Assembly: GCA_030619095.1 (NCBI GenBank)
Contig: JAUXCB010000061.1
Location: 1-8,117 of the forward strand
From: Verrucomicrobiota bacterium
Lineage (GTDB): Bacteria; Verrucomicrobiota; Kiritimatiellia; Kiritimatiellales; Tichowtungiaceae
Length of the DNA: 8,117 nt
Reading direction: 5' to 3'
Shown here piece after piece: positions 1 through 6,373 of the stretch. The notes under the pieces were generated by a model, which had not been told where the DNA came from, did no database searches, and worked only from the letters and a program-made list of their open reading frames with translations. The translations under genes were made by a program, and so were the position numbers. How positions within the stretch are numbered: the stretch's first letter is position 1; the number at the start of each line of letters is the position of its first letter.

Positions 1-27
1 GTGTTCATTCGTGTGGATTCGTGGTTC
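1..27. repeat. Short intergenic repeat downstream of polA
   Basis: The heptamer ATTCGTG occurs twice with a 10-bp period (7-13 and 17-23) in a GTG/TTC-rich context. From memory, sequences of this form (or the complement, 'ccacgaatc...cacgaat') recur between genes in many environmental PVC-type genomes. The element is cut by the window edge and lies just past the polA stop codon. No coding potential or T-tract terminator is visible here. Confidence 0.4.
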
Positions 28-35
28 AACTCTCC

Positions 36-2849
36 CTAATGCGCCTGAAGCCAGTTTTCTCCCTGTCCGCAATCGACGATGAGGGGGACGGAGAGGGGCA
101 GGGCGTCTTCCATCAATTTTTGAATTTCGGGAATGAGTTGCTGTTCGTCGTTGTGGAGATCGAAGACGAGTTCGTCGTGTACCTGAAGCAGGAGCTTTGT
201 TTTGGCCTGTTTTTCTTCGAGCATTTTTTGGATGCGGATCATGGCGATTTTAATGAGGTCGGCGGCAGATCCCTGAATCGGCGCGTTGATGGCGTAGCGC
301 TCGGCGGCGGAGCGGACGGTTCCGTTGCTGGAGTTGATGTCGCGGATATGGCGACGGCGTCCGGCGATGGTTTCGACGTAGCCGTTCTCTTTTGCTCCGG
401 CGATGACGCCCTCCATGAAGGTTTTCACAGCGGGGTATTGCGCGAAGTAGTTTTCGATAATTTCGGATGCCTCTTTGCGAGGGATGCGCAGGCGTTGCGA
501 AAGGCCGAAGGCGGAGATGCCGTAGATGATGCCGAAGTTGACCATTTTGGAGCGGCGGCGCTGCTCTTTGGTCACGTCATTCGGTTCCACACCAAAGACG
601 CGCGCGGCGGTGGCGGTATGAATATCTTCGCCATCAATAAAGGCCTGCTTCATGCCTTTGTCGCCACTCAAGTGCGCCATAATGCGCAGCTCGATCTGTG
701 AGTAGTCGGCGGCCAGCAGGGTGAACTCTTTGGAGGCGGCGACAAACGCGCGGCGGATTTCCTGTCCTTGTTCGGTGCGGATGGGAATGTTCTGAATGTT
801 GGGGTTGCTAGATGCCAGTCGTCCAGTGGTGGTGACCGCCTGATTAAAAGAGGTGTGGATGCGACCCGTGCTTTCGGCGATGCATTCGGGCAGGGCATCG
901 ACGTAGGTGCTCTTCAATTTGGTCGCGCTGCGGTTGTCGAGAATGGTCTGAATAATTTCGTGATCACCCGCTAGTTTTTGTAGCACTTCTTCATTTGTTT
1001 GATACTGCCCCGTTTTGGTTTTTTTTGGTTTGTCGACCAGGGCCATCTCGTCGAACAGCACTTCGCCGAGCTGTTTGGGGGAGTTGAGATTAAACTCGCG
1101 TCCCGCGAGTTTAAATATTTCGTTTTGATATGTGGCAATTTGGGTTGCCAGTTTTTCTGAAATTTCCGCAAGAGCATCAACATCCAGTGAAATCCCATTC
1201 GCTTCCATTTCGACCAGTACCGGAATGAGCGGGCACTCGATCTCTTCAAAGGGCTTGTGAAGCCCGTTTTTTTGAAGAAGAGGCTCAAAGACACCTTTGA
1301 GCTGCACGGTCACATCCGCGTCTTCGCAGGCGTAGTCGCTCAGCTTGTCGAGCGGCACATCCGTCATCTTGATCTGCTCTTTTTTCTTTTCGCCGATGAG
1401 TGCGGCGATCGGAACCGGCGTGTAGCCGAGGTAGGTGCCGGCGAGGCGGTCGAGCCCGTGTCGCTGGTCGGGGTCGAGCAGGTAGTGCGCGATCATGGTG
1501 TCGAACAGCGGGCCGTTCACTTCAATGCCCGCTTCGCGCAGCATGGCGATATCGAATTTCAGGTTGTGGCCGACCTTTTCGTTTCCTTCATTCGCAAAGA
1601 GTGGCGCGAAAGGTTCGAGTGCCTTTTGCATTTCCACTCCGTCAGGCGGAAGGGTGACGTACCACGCTTCGTGCGGCTGGATGGCGAAGGAGATGCCGAC
1701 GAGCTTGTCACTGCGCGGATCCAGTCCGGTTGTTTCCACATCAAAGCAGAAGCTTGACGCTTGACCCAATTGGGCCGCGAGCGCGACACGCTCTTCGAGC
1801 GTCTGCACCAGATGGTAGCGGTGCTTCACGTCCTCGATGGTTTTATAGACCGGCTCCTCCGCCTTCTCTTTCTCGGCGGCCTGTCCTGAGCTTTGTCGAA
1901 GGGCGAAGGCAAACAGGTCGCCTTGACCGGCGGTGTCGGCGGGCGCGGAAAATCCAGCGCCCAGTGCGGGCGGCGGCGCTTTACCGAAGAGACGCTTGGA
2001 GAAAGATGTGAATTCAAATTCAGCAAAAAGGAAGGACAACTTGTCCTCGTCGTACTCGTGGCGAATGAGTCCGGCGGGATCGACATCGACCGGCACTTCG
2101 GTGTGGATCGTGACCAGTCGTTTGCAGAGGTGCGCCCGTTCGACATTCGCTTCGATATTTTCTTTCTGCTTTCCCTTCAGTTCATCGGTGTGTTTGAGCA
2201 GGTTTTCGAGCGAGCCGTATTGTGCGATCAGCTTTTGCGCGGTTTTGGGGCCGATGCCCGGAATGCCGGGAATATTATCGGCCGCGTCGCCGGCCATCCC
2301 GAGAAGGTCGATGACCTGTTCGACTTTTTCGATGCCCCACTGTTCGAGCACTTCTTTGATGCCGAGCACTTCGGGGTCCGCCCCTTTTTTTGCGGGCTTC
2401 ATCATAAAGGTGTGTTCGTCGACGAGCTGGGCGAAATCTTTGTCGGGCGTGACCATGTAGGTATCAAACCCCTCTTTTTCCGCGCGGCGCGCGAGCGTGC
2501 CGATAATGTCATCGGCTTCGAAGCCCTGTTTCGTGAGCACGGGAATATGGAAGGCGGCGAGGAATTCTTTGATCTGCGGGACGGCGGCGCGGATCTCTTC
2601 GGGAGTCTCTTCGCGCTGCGCTTTGTATTCCGGAAATGCATCGTGGCGGAAGGTCGGCCCGGAGAGATCAAAGGCCACCGCTAGGTGCGTCGGCTCCTGC
2701 TTATCGATGATTTCCAGCAGGGCATTGATGAAGCCGAACACGGCGGAGACGTTTTTGCCCTTTGAATTGATCATCGGGTTGCGCATGAAGGCAAAGTAGG
2801 AGCGATAGACCAACGCCATTCCATCGAGAAGAAAAAGTTTTTTGCTCAT
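36..2849 (-). CDS. polA: DNA polymerase I
   Basis: Encodes a 937-aa DNA polymerase I (E. coli 928 aa), which removes RNA primers and fills gaps in replication and excision repair in the cytoplasm. The 5'-nuclease domain (about 1-290) shows Asp9, FEADD (110-114), TPDKDF (134-139) and the H3TH region DNIPGIPGIGPKTA (191-204). The 3'-5' exonuclease (about 335-525) keeps its acidic residues: Asp370 and Glu372 in FDVETTG, Asp433 in HNLKFD, and Tyr506/Asp510 in YACED, so proofreading should be active. The polymerase domain has motif A DYSQIELR (Asp715), motif B RRRSKMVNFGIIYG (Lys768, Tyr776) and motif C VHDEL (890-894). The start at 2849 gives MSKKLFLLDG, matching the family N-terminus. A 19-codon upstream extension is open but would run through the promoter dyad. 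There is no clear Shine-Dalgarno. The linker (about 290-335) is Ala/Pro-rich and holds a repeat-derived ALRQSSGQA segment (316-324). Confidence 0.97.
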   Translation of the reverse strand: MSKKLFLLDGMALVYRSYFAFMRNPMINSKGKNVSAVFGFINALLEIIDKQEPTHLAVAFDLSGPTFRHDAFPEYKAQREETPEEIRAAVPQIKEFLAAFHIPVLTKQGFEADDIIGTLARRAEKEGFDTYMVTPDKDFAQLVDEHTFMMKPAKKGADPEVLGIKEVLEQWGIEKVEQVIDLLGMAGDAADNIPGIPGIGPKTAQKLIAQYGSLENLLKHTDELKGKQKENIEANVERAHLCKRLVTIHTEVPVDVDPAGLIRHEYDEDKLSFLFAEFEFTSFSKRLFGKAPPPALGAGFSAPADTAGQGDLFAFALRQSSGQAAEKEKAEEPVYKTIEDVKHRYHLVQTLEERVALAAQLGQASSFCFDVETTGLDPRSDKLVGISFAIQPHEAWYVTLPPDGVEMQKALEPFAPLFANEGNEKVGHNLKFDIAMLREAGIEVNGPLFDTMIAHYLLDPDQRHGLDRLAGTYLGYTPVPIAALIGEKKKEQIKMTDVPLDKLSDYACEDADVTVQLKGVFEPLLQKNGLHKPFEEIECPLIPVLVEMEANGISLDVDALAEISEKLATQIATYQNEIFKLAGREFNLNSPKQLGEVLFDEMALVDKPKKTKTGQYQTNEEVLQKLAGDHEIIQTILDNRSATKLKSTYVDALPECIAESTGRIHTSFNQAVTTTGRLASSNPNIQNIPIRTEQGQEIRRAFVAASKEFTLLAADYSQIELRIMAHLSGDKGMKQAFIDGEDIHTATAARVFGVEPNDVTKEQRRRSKMVNFGIIYGISAFGLSQRLRIPRKEASEIIENYFAQYPAVKTFMEGVIAGAKENGYVETIAGRRRHIRDINSSNGTVRSAAERYAINAPIQGSAADLIKIAMIRIQKMLEEKQAKTKLLLQVHDELVFDLHNDEQQLIPEIQKLMEDALPLSVPLIVDCGQGENWLQAH
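1880..1903. repeat. Dispersed-type 24-bp repeat in frame within polA
   Basis: The plus strand reads CCTGTCCTGAGC followed by TTTGTCGAAGGG. From memory this matches a very common short repeat in environmental bacterial genomes, usually recognised as TTCGACAAGCTCAGGACAGG; this copy carries one extra T. It is 24 bp (eight codons), so it does not shift the frame, and in polA it contributes ALRQSSGQA. It lies in the non-conserved linker between the 5'-nuclease and proofreading domains, where an insertion would be tolerated. The base pattern is seen directly; membership of a dispersed family is recollection. Confidence 0.55.
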
Positions 2850-2856
2850 GAGAGCG

Positions 2857-2891
2857 AGTGTAGCGGTTTTTCCAATGTTTGGAAAAGCCGC
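2857..2891 (-). promoter_or_regulatory. polA promoter region with near-perfect inverted repeat
   Basis: Positions 2863-2891 form an inverted repeat with 13-base arms, a 3-base centre (TGT, 2876-2878) and one mismatch (2867/2887). The inner arms TTTTCCAA/TTGGAAAA are perfect. On the minus strand a -35-like TTTTCC (2881-2886) and a -10-like TACACT (2857-2862) are 18 bp apart, so the dyad fills the -35 to spacer region. Transcription would start near 2850, within a base or two of the polA ATG at 2849, implying a leaderless or near-leaderless mRNA. This fits the lack of a Shine-Dalgarno. The dyad could be an operator or a dispersed hairpin repeat; its role is unknown. Confidence 0.5.
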
Positions 2892-2906
2892 AAACTCGCA
2901 GTTCAA

Positions 2907-3019
2907 GGCTTAAACGCTAAAAGCCGGAGGCCGGAAGGTCTGGACGGTTGACGTTCAACATAAAGGTGCAGGGCGACTGCTACAGAAAAGGATTAGCATG
3001 GCGGCGGGGGTAATTCGGG
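2907..3019. other. Intergenic region between polA and the membrane-protein pair
   Basis: This stretch between the polA start and the 3' end of the holin-like gene contains no convincing reading frame. It holds a small palindrome, GTTGA-CGT-TCAAC (2947-2959), and a doubled CCGGA near 2922-2936. No hairpin with a T-tract is visible on the minus strand after the holin-like stop, so termination of that operon is unexplained and it may read through toward polA. Confidence 0.4.
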
Positions 3020-3286
3020 CTAGAGCGCCCGTTTTTCGCTACGGCCGGCGATGCGGTTGTAGAGCCACGCCAGAATGGCGCCGCCGATGAAGGCATCGAC
3101 AAACCCGTAGAGAAGCCCCAGAAGGCTGCCCAGCGGGCTGATGGTGTATCCGCGGTAGAGCCGCCCGATCATGGTGACCTCATTCGTAATTCCCTCGAAG
3201 GCGATAATCCACCAGGTGAGCGCGAAGAGGCCGAGGCCCCACAGGATGCCGCAGGCGAGGGCAAACGCTTGGATGTTCAGTTTCAT
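3020..3286 (-). CDS. Small two-helix membrane protein, 'bacteriophage holin'-like family
   Basis: An 88-aa protein with two hydrophobic segments (about 8-30 and 52-79), a short polar loop between them containing GRLYRGYTISPLGS (41-54), and a basic C-terminus (RSEKRAL). The first segment is rich in aromatics (LTWWIIAF, 23-30). I recall near-identical proteins in environmental bacteria annotated as 'bacteriophage holin', apparently from shape rather than experiment. No lysin, phage structural or integrase gene is nearby, so a lysis role is doubtful. A strong ribosome binding site (GGAGGG, 3293-3298) sits 6 bases before the ATG. It lies 21 bp downstream of the DUF6868-like gene on the same strand, so the two are probably co-transcribed. 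The function is unknown; an inner-membrane location is inferred from the helices. Confidence 0.8.
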   Translation of the reverse strand: MKLNIQAFALACGILWGLGLFALTWWIIAFEGITNEVTMIGRLYRGYTISPLGSLLGLLYGFVDAFIGGAILAWLYNRIAGRSEKRAL

Positions 3287-3307
3287 GATCTTCCCTCCGC
3301 AGTTGAG

Positions 3308-3553
3308 TTACCCGATGATGGCCAGCGCGGCCCATGGAATGACATTGAAGACGATGATCAACAGCTTGTAGAACCCGAGGAATGAGTAGATCGCGATCGT
3401 GAACGCGTCCCGTGAGATATCGAACCATTTGCTGTGCATTTTGTAGGCCCAGTCGGCGCACTTGATGCAAAGTCCGAATGAGAGCCACAGCAGGCCGAAG
3501 TTGATGAGGGTACACCACATGAAGAAGGCTTTGAGCATTTCAATATTCATCAT
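3308..3553 (-). CDS. DUF6868-like small membrane protein
   Basis: An 81-aa protein with two predicted membrane segments (about 9-30 and 51-80) separated by an amphipathic, basic/aromatic stretch (ADWAYKMHSKWFDISRDAF, 33-51). The MNIEML start, the WxYxMHSxWF pattern and the ending VIPWAALAIIG match what I recall of DUF6868, a family without known function. Two ATG codons are adjacent (3553 and 3550). The GGAG core (3558-3561) is 4 bases from the first and 7 from the second, so the second may be preferred. It is the first gene of a two-gene minus-strand unit with the holin-like gene, and is transcribed divergently from the lipoprotein gene. Confidence 0.8.
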   Translation of the reverse strand: MMNIEMLKAFFMWCTLINFGLLWLSFGLCIKCADWAYKMHSKWFDISRDAFTIAIYSFLGFYKLLIIVFNVIPWAALAIIG

Positions 3554-3576
3554 CTCTCTCCTTGGTTATATCGGGT

Positions 3577-3605
3577 AACGTAGCGGATTTTTCGGGTGGT
3601 TGAAA
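3577..3605 (-). promoter_or_regulatory. Candidate promoter of the membrane-protein pair
   Basis: On the minus strand TTTCAA (3600-3605) and TACGTT (3577-3582) are separated by 17 bp. Transcription would begin near 3570, giving a leader of about 17 bases that contains the ribosome binding site. The region just upstream of and including the -10 (GAAAAATCCGCTAC) closely resembles the same part of the polA promoter (GAAAAACCGCTAC), which supports the call although the -35 is a poor match. Confidence 0.35.
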
Positions 3606-3610
3606 TCTTA

Positions 3611-3638
3611 TTGCGAATGAGAATTTACGGCCTAAAAT
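3611..3638 (+). promoter_or_regulatory. Candidate promoter of the lipoprotein gene
   Basis: TTGCGA (3611-3616) and TAAAAT (3633-3638) are 16 bp apart in the 107-bp divergent intergenic region. The predicted start of transcription is about 15-20 bases before the ATG, leaving room for the AGGAGG site (3651-3656). The -35 regions of the two divergent candidates lie close together (3600-3616). Confidence 0.4.
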
Positions 3639-3660
3639 AGGGGCTGAAAGAGGAGGGTGT

Positions 3661-4014
3661 ATGAAGATTGTAACGCGGAGTTTGTTTTTGCTGGTGCCGG
3701 TTCTGTTGGTCGGTTGTGGTGCCGCGGTGGAGGAACTGGATGCCGGAGCGGAGATGGCTGTTACGAACGAGACGGTTGAGATCACTGAGTTGCAGAAAAT
3801 AGTGGGGGAATACGAAGCGGCGGTGGTCGAGAAGATTGCAGAGCTGGAGGCATTGAAGGAAAAGGTGCGGGAAATTCCGATTGGCGAGATGGTGGATGAG
3901 CAGACCAAGGTTTTTAAAGGGGCTGTGGAGGAGGTTGCCGATTCGCTGGGAAAAATGATGGAGGATTTGGCGGGACATCTGGATGAGTTGACACCGGAGG
4001 CGGATCAGAAATAA
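3661..4014 (+). CDS. Small lipoprotein with coiled-coil segment, unknown function
   Basis: A 117-aa protein with a lipoprotein signal: basic start MKIVTR, hydrophobic core (8-17) and lipobox LVGC (16-19), giving a mature protein of about 99 aa lipidated at Cys19. Residue +2 is Gly, so by the E. coli +2 rule it would go to the outer membrane. Residues 40-72 are rich in Leu/Ile/Val with Glu/Lys spacing suggestive of a coiled coil, and a second helical, acidic stretch runs from 80 to 112. No enzymatic motif is visible and I do not recognise the family. A strong AGGAGG site (3651-3656) lies 4 bases before the ATG. It appears monocistronic, ending in a terminator before the EF-G-like gene. A periplasmic structural or stress role is possible but unsupported. 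Confidence 0.8.
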   Translation: MKIVTRSLFLLVPVLLVGCGAAVEELDAGAEMAVTNETVEITELQKIVGEYEAAVVEKIAELEALKEKVREIPIGEMVDEQTKVFKGAVEEVADSLGKMMEDLAGHLDELTPEADQK

Positions 4015-4040
4015 ACGGTCGGAGTTTTTGTTTCTGTTTG

Positions 4041-4069
4041 AACGCCGCTCGGCAGATGGGCGGTTTTTT
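4041..4069 (+). terminator. Likely intrinsic terminator after the lipoprotein gene
   Basis: An imperfect hairpin (AACGCC at 4041-4046 against GGCGGTT at 4059-4065 with one bulged base, or alternatively CCGC/GCGG) runs directly into six T residues (4064-4069). It starts 26 bases after the lipoprotein stop codon and precedes the promoter of the next gene. The stem is short, so strength is uncertain. Confidence 0.55.
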
Positions 4070-4089
4070 GTTTCAGCTTTTGAAAACAG

Positions 4090-4118
4090 TTGTCGAAGGC
4101 GTGGTGGGCGTGTATCTT
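4090..4118 (+). promoter_or_regulatory. Promoter of the EF-G-like gene
   Basis: TTGTCG (4090-4095) and TATCTT (4113-4118) are separated by 17 bp. Transcription from here would start near 4125 and give a leader of about 65 bases before the ATG at 4189. The leader contains a GC-rich stretch (4128-4138) but no riboswitch that I recognise. An in-frame upstream extension of the coding frame begins with TTG at 4090, inside this promoter, and is therefore rejected as a start. Confidence 0.5.
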
Positions 4119-4188
4119 TTCCTCTTCGCGCCGCGCGCATGTGCTCGGCGGTGAATTTGACAACAATCACAATCCAAGGAGAGCAACA

Positions 4189-6231
4189 ATGAAGGGTATT
4201 CCGATTGCAGGTGTGCGTAATTTCGCTTTGATGGGGCATACGGGGAGCGGAAAAACCTCGTTGCTGGATGTAATGCTCAATATCCTCGGAACCAATGATC
4301 GCATCGGCTCTCCGGATGATAAAACCAGTATGGCTGACTGGACTCCTGAAGAGCAGGAGCATGAGATTTCCATTTTTGCCAAGCCTTTCGACGGGGTGTA
4401 CACTGCCGCCAGTGGAAAACAACGCCGCTTTGTCGTCACCGACACCCCCGGCTACGCCGATTTTATTGGACAGCTCATTTGCGCCGCCGAGACCAGCGAT
4501 GCCTCACTGCTTGTTATCGATGCGATTTCTGGTATTCAGGTTGGAACCACTCGCGCCTGGAAGGTGTGCGAAAAGCGAAATTTGCCACGTGGGATCGTGA
4601 TTAACGGTCTCGATAAGGATGATGCCAGTTTCGAGAAGGCATTGTCTGAAATCAAAGCACAGTGGGGCGACAGCCGTTGTGTGCCCGTTGTTTTGCCAAC
4701 CCCGGACGGAGCCTCCGAGGTGGACATTCTCAATACCCCCGCCGCCGAGATCCCCGCAGAGTTGGCCGATACGGTCAAGGCCATCAAAGATCATTTGATC
4801 GAGCTCGCCGCCGAAACCGACGACGCGCTGATGGGAAAATATTTTGAAGGCGAAGAGCTTACGGCCGACGAATTTTCCGACGGCCTGCGCAAAGCCGTTC
4901 ACGACGCCATTCTGATTCCTGTTTTTGCCTGCTCGGCCAAATCGCATGTCGGCGTGCAAGAGACGATGGACTCCATCAGCCGCCTGTTCCCGTCGCCGGA
5001 AGACTATCCGGTGAAATGCGCCGACGGCCACGAAGTGGAAACCTGCGAAAACGAGCCGTTCGCCGGGATCGTCCGCCGCTCTGTCAACGACCCTTTTGTC
5101 GGGCAGCTCAGCTTTGTGCGCGTTTACCGGGGAACGCTCACGCCCAACTGCGAAGTGTTCAACACCACCAAAGGCGAAAAAGAGCGCATCGGCAACATCC
5201 TGTTTGTGAACGGTAAAAAACAGACCGACTGCCAGGAAGCGAAAGCCGGGGATGTGATTGCGATTCCCAAGCTTAAAAACACCTTCCTCAACGACACGCT
5301 TTGCGCCGTCGGCGAGAAGATCACGTTCAAGCCCATCGAATTCCCGAACCCCGTCGCCGCCTACGCGGTGGAGCCGAAAACCAAAGGGGACGAGGACAAG
5401 ATCGGTGTCGCCCTCCAGCGCGCCGCCGCCGAAGATCCCTCCATCCGGGTCGAGCGGAACAAAGAAACCCACGAAACCATTCTGTGGGGCATGGGCGACA
5501 TGCATCTCGATGTGACGATTGAGCACATCAAGCACCGTAGCAAAGTCGATATTTCCCACCACACTCCGAAAGTGGCCTACAAGGAAACCATCACCGGCAC
5601 CGGCGAAGGCCACTATAAACACAGGAAACAATCCGGGGGCCGCGGGCAGTATGGGGAGTGCTACGTTCGGATTCGCCCCAAAAACTCACCCGATGAAGAA
5701 GGGTTCGCCAACAAAATTGTCGGCGGTGCAATTCCCGGAAACTTCATTCCTGCCTGTCAAAAAGGGTTTGTGGAGGGGATGACCAAAGGGCCGTTGGTCG
5801 GTGCGGAAGTCACCAACGTGGTGGTGGAGCTATATGATGGATCGTACCATGATGTGGACTCCTCTGAGGTCGCTTTCAAGATTGCCGGATCACGCGCCCT
5901 GCACGAGGCCATCGAGAATGCCAATCCCGTTCTTCTTGAGCCGATCATGAGTGTACACGTCATGGTACCCGACGAATTCATGGGCGACATCAGCGGCATT
6001 CTGAATACCAAGCGCGGACGGATTCTCGGCATGGGACAGGAAGATGGACTCCAGGTGATCGAGGCCGACGTGCCGCAGGTCGAAATGTTCAAGTTCTGCT
6101 CCGAACTGCGCTCCATCACCAGTGGCCGCGGCTCCTTCGAAATGGAGTTCTCTCGCTATGAGCAGGTCGTGGCGAACATTGCCCAGAAAGTGATCGCCGC
6201 CGCCCGGAAGGCCAAAGAAGACGCTCACTAG
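4189..6231 (+). CDS. EF-G-like translational GTPase (EF-G-2 type paralogue)
   Basis: A 680-aa protein (canonical EF-G about 700) with the full EF-G domain order. The G domain has a P-loop GHTGSGKT (16-23), switch I around EHEISI (57-62), G3 DTPGYADF (85-92), G4 NGLD (139-142) and G5 SAK (249-251). Domain II (about 290-380), domain III (about 385-460), domain IV with KHRKQSGGRGQYGE (477-490) and tip loop GSYHDVDSSE (551-560), and domain V with EPIMSVHVMVP (584-594) follow. The tip His554, which in EF-G reaches the decoding centre, is present. Family signatures point to the EF-G-like branch rather than housekeeping FusA: Tyr89 replaces the switch II His, and Ser61 the switch I Thr. NGLD lacks the usual Lys of NKxD. 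Start at 4189 is set by AAGGAGAG (4176-4183) and by the family N-terminus. It stands alone, not in a str operon, consistent with a paralogue. Its exact role in translation is unknown. Confidence 0.93.
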   Translation: MKGIPIAGVRNFALMGHTGSGKTSLLDVMLNILGTNDRIGSPDDKTSMADWTPEEQEHEISIFAKPFDGVYTAASGKQRRFVVTDTPGYADFIGQLICAAETSDASLLVIDAISGIQVGTTRAWKVCEKRNLPRGIVINGLDKDDASFEKALSEIKAQWGDSRCVPVVLPTPDGASEVDILNTPAAEIPAELADTVKAIKDHLIELAAETDDALMGKYFEGEELTADEFSDGLRKAVHDAILIPVFACSAKSHVGVQETMDSISRLFPSPEDYPVKCADGHEVETCENEPFAGIVRRSVNDPFVGQLSFVRVYRGTLTPNCEVFNTTKGEKERIGNILFVNGKKQTDCQEAKAGDVIAIPKLKNTFLNDTLCAVGEKITFKPIEFPNPVAAYAVEPKTKGDEDKIGVALQRAAAEDPSIRVERNKETHETILWGMGDMHLDVTIEHIKHRSKVDISHHTPKVAYKETITGTGEGHYKHRKQSGGRGQYGECYVRIRPKNSPDEEGFANKIVGGAIPGNFIPACQKGFVEGMTKGPLVGAEVTNVVVELYDGSYHDVDSSEVAFKIAGSRALHEAIENANPVLLEPIMSVHVMVPDEFMGDISGILNTKRGRILGMGQEDGLQVIEADVPQVEMFKFCSELRSITSGRGSFEMEFSRYEQVVANIAQKVIAAARKAKEDAH

Positions 6232-6248
6232 CGTTTCGTGCGGGGGGA

Positions 6249-6299
6249 GGGGCCAGGTTTGAAGTGAAGCCGTAATGTTTAATATTCAGACCTGACCCC
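6249..6299. repeat. Inverted repeat with GGGGTCAGG-type arms
   Basis: GGGGCCAGGTTTGAA (6249-6263) and, inverted, GGGGTCAGGTCTGAA (6285-6299) match at 13 of 15 positions around a 21-base loop. From memory, 'GGGGTCAGGTCT'-type sequences are typical of elements found beside REP-associated tyrosine transposases and as solitary copies. No transposase is in the window, so this would be a remnant or a non-autonomous copy. It lies 17 bp after the EF-G-like stop and could also act as a terminator, although there is no T-tract. Confidence 0.55.
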
Positions 6300-6319
6300 G
6301 ATCTCTTGACCCCGATCTC
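6293..6319. repeat. 14-bp-period tandem repeat
   Basis: The 13-mer TGACCCCGATCTC occurs at 6293-6305 and again at 6307-6319 with a single T between. The first copy overlaps the right arm of the inverted repeat, so the arm end has apparently been duplicated together with flanking bases. This could be slippage or a trace of an insertion or excision event. Confidence 0.6.
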
Positions 6320-6373
6320 CTCGATTTGATCGGAAACCCGTCACGCCGTATTGAAAAGGAGGCGGAGTGCGGG

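Noticed and set aside
21..701. 226-codon plus-strand frame opposite the 3' part of polA
   Set aside because: It lies fully antisense to the conserved polymerase domain, has a composition typical of a mirror frame, and lacks recognisable motifs or a ribosome binding site.
1893..2684. 263-codon plus-strand frame opposite the polA 5'-nuclease region
   Set aside because: It is complementary to conserved polA codons; its Phe/Asp/Gly-rich sequence is what the antisense of such a gene gives.
2850..2906. 19-codon N-terminal extension of polA
   Set aside because: It would translate the promoter dyad, and DNA polymerase I normally begins at the MSKKLFLLDG-like segment.
4090..4188. 33-codon N-terminal extension of the EF-G-like gene from TTG
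   Set aside because: It begins in the -35 element and contains the leader; the family N-terminus and the AAGGAGAG site both point to 4189.
3625..4422. 265-codon minus-strand frame across the lipoprotein gene and the EF-G-like start
   Set aside because: It crosses a terminator, a promoter and two well-supported plus-strand genes, and its translation is low-complexity His/Arg/Ser-rich without a family match.
4504..5631. 375-codon minus-strand frame inside the EF-G-like gene
   Set aside because: It is entirely antisense to well-conserved EF-G domains and shows no domain or start signal of its own; it is a by-product of GC-rich codon use.
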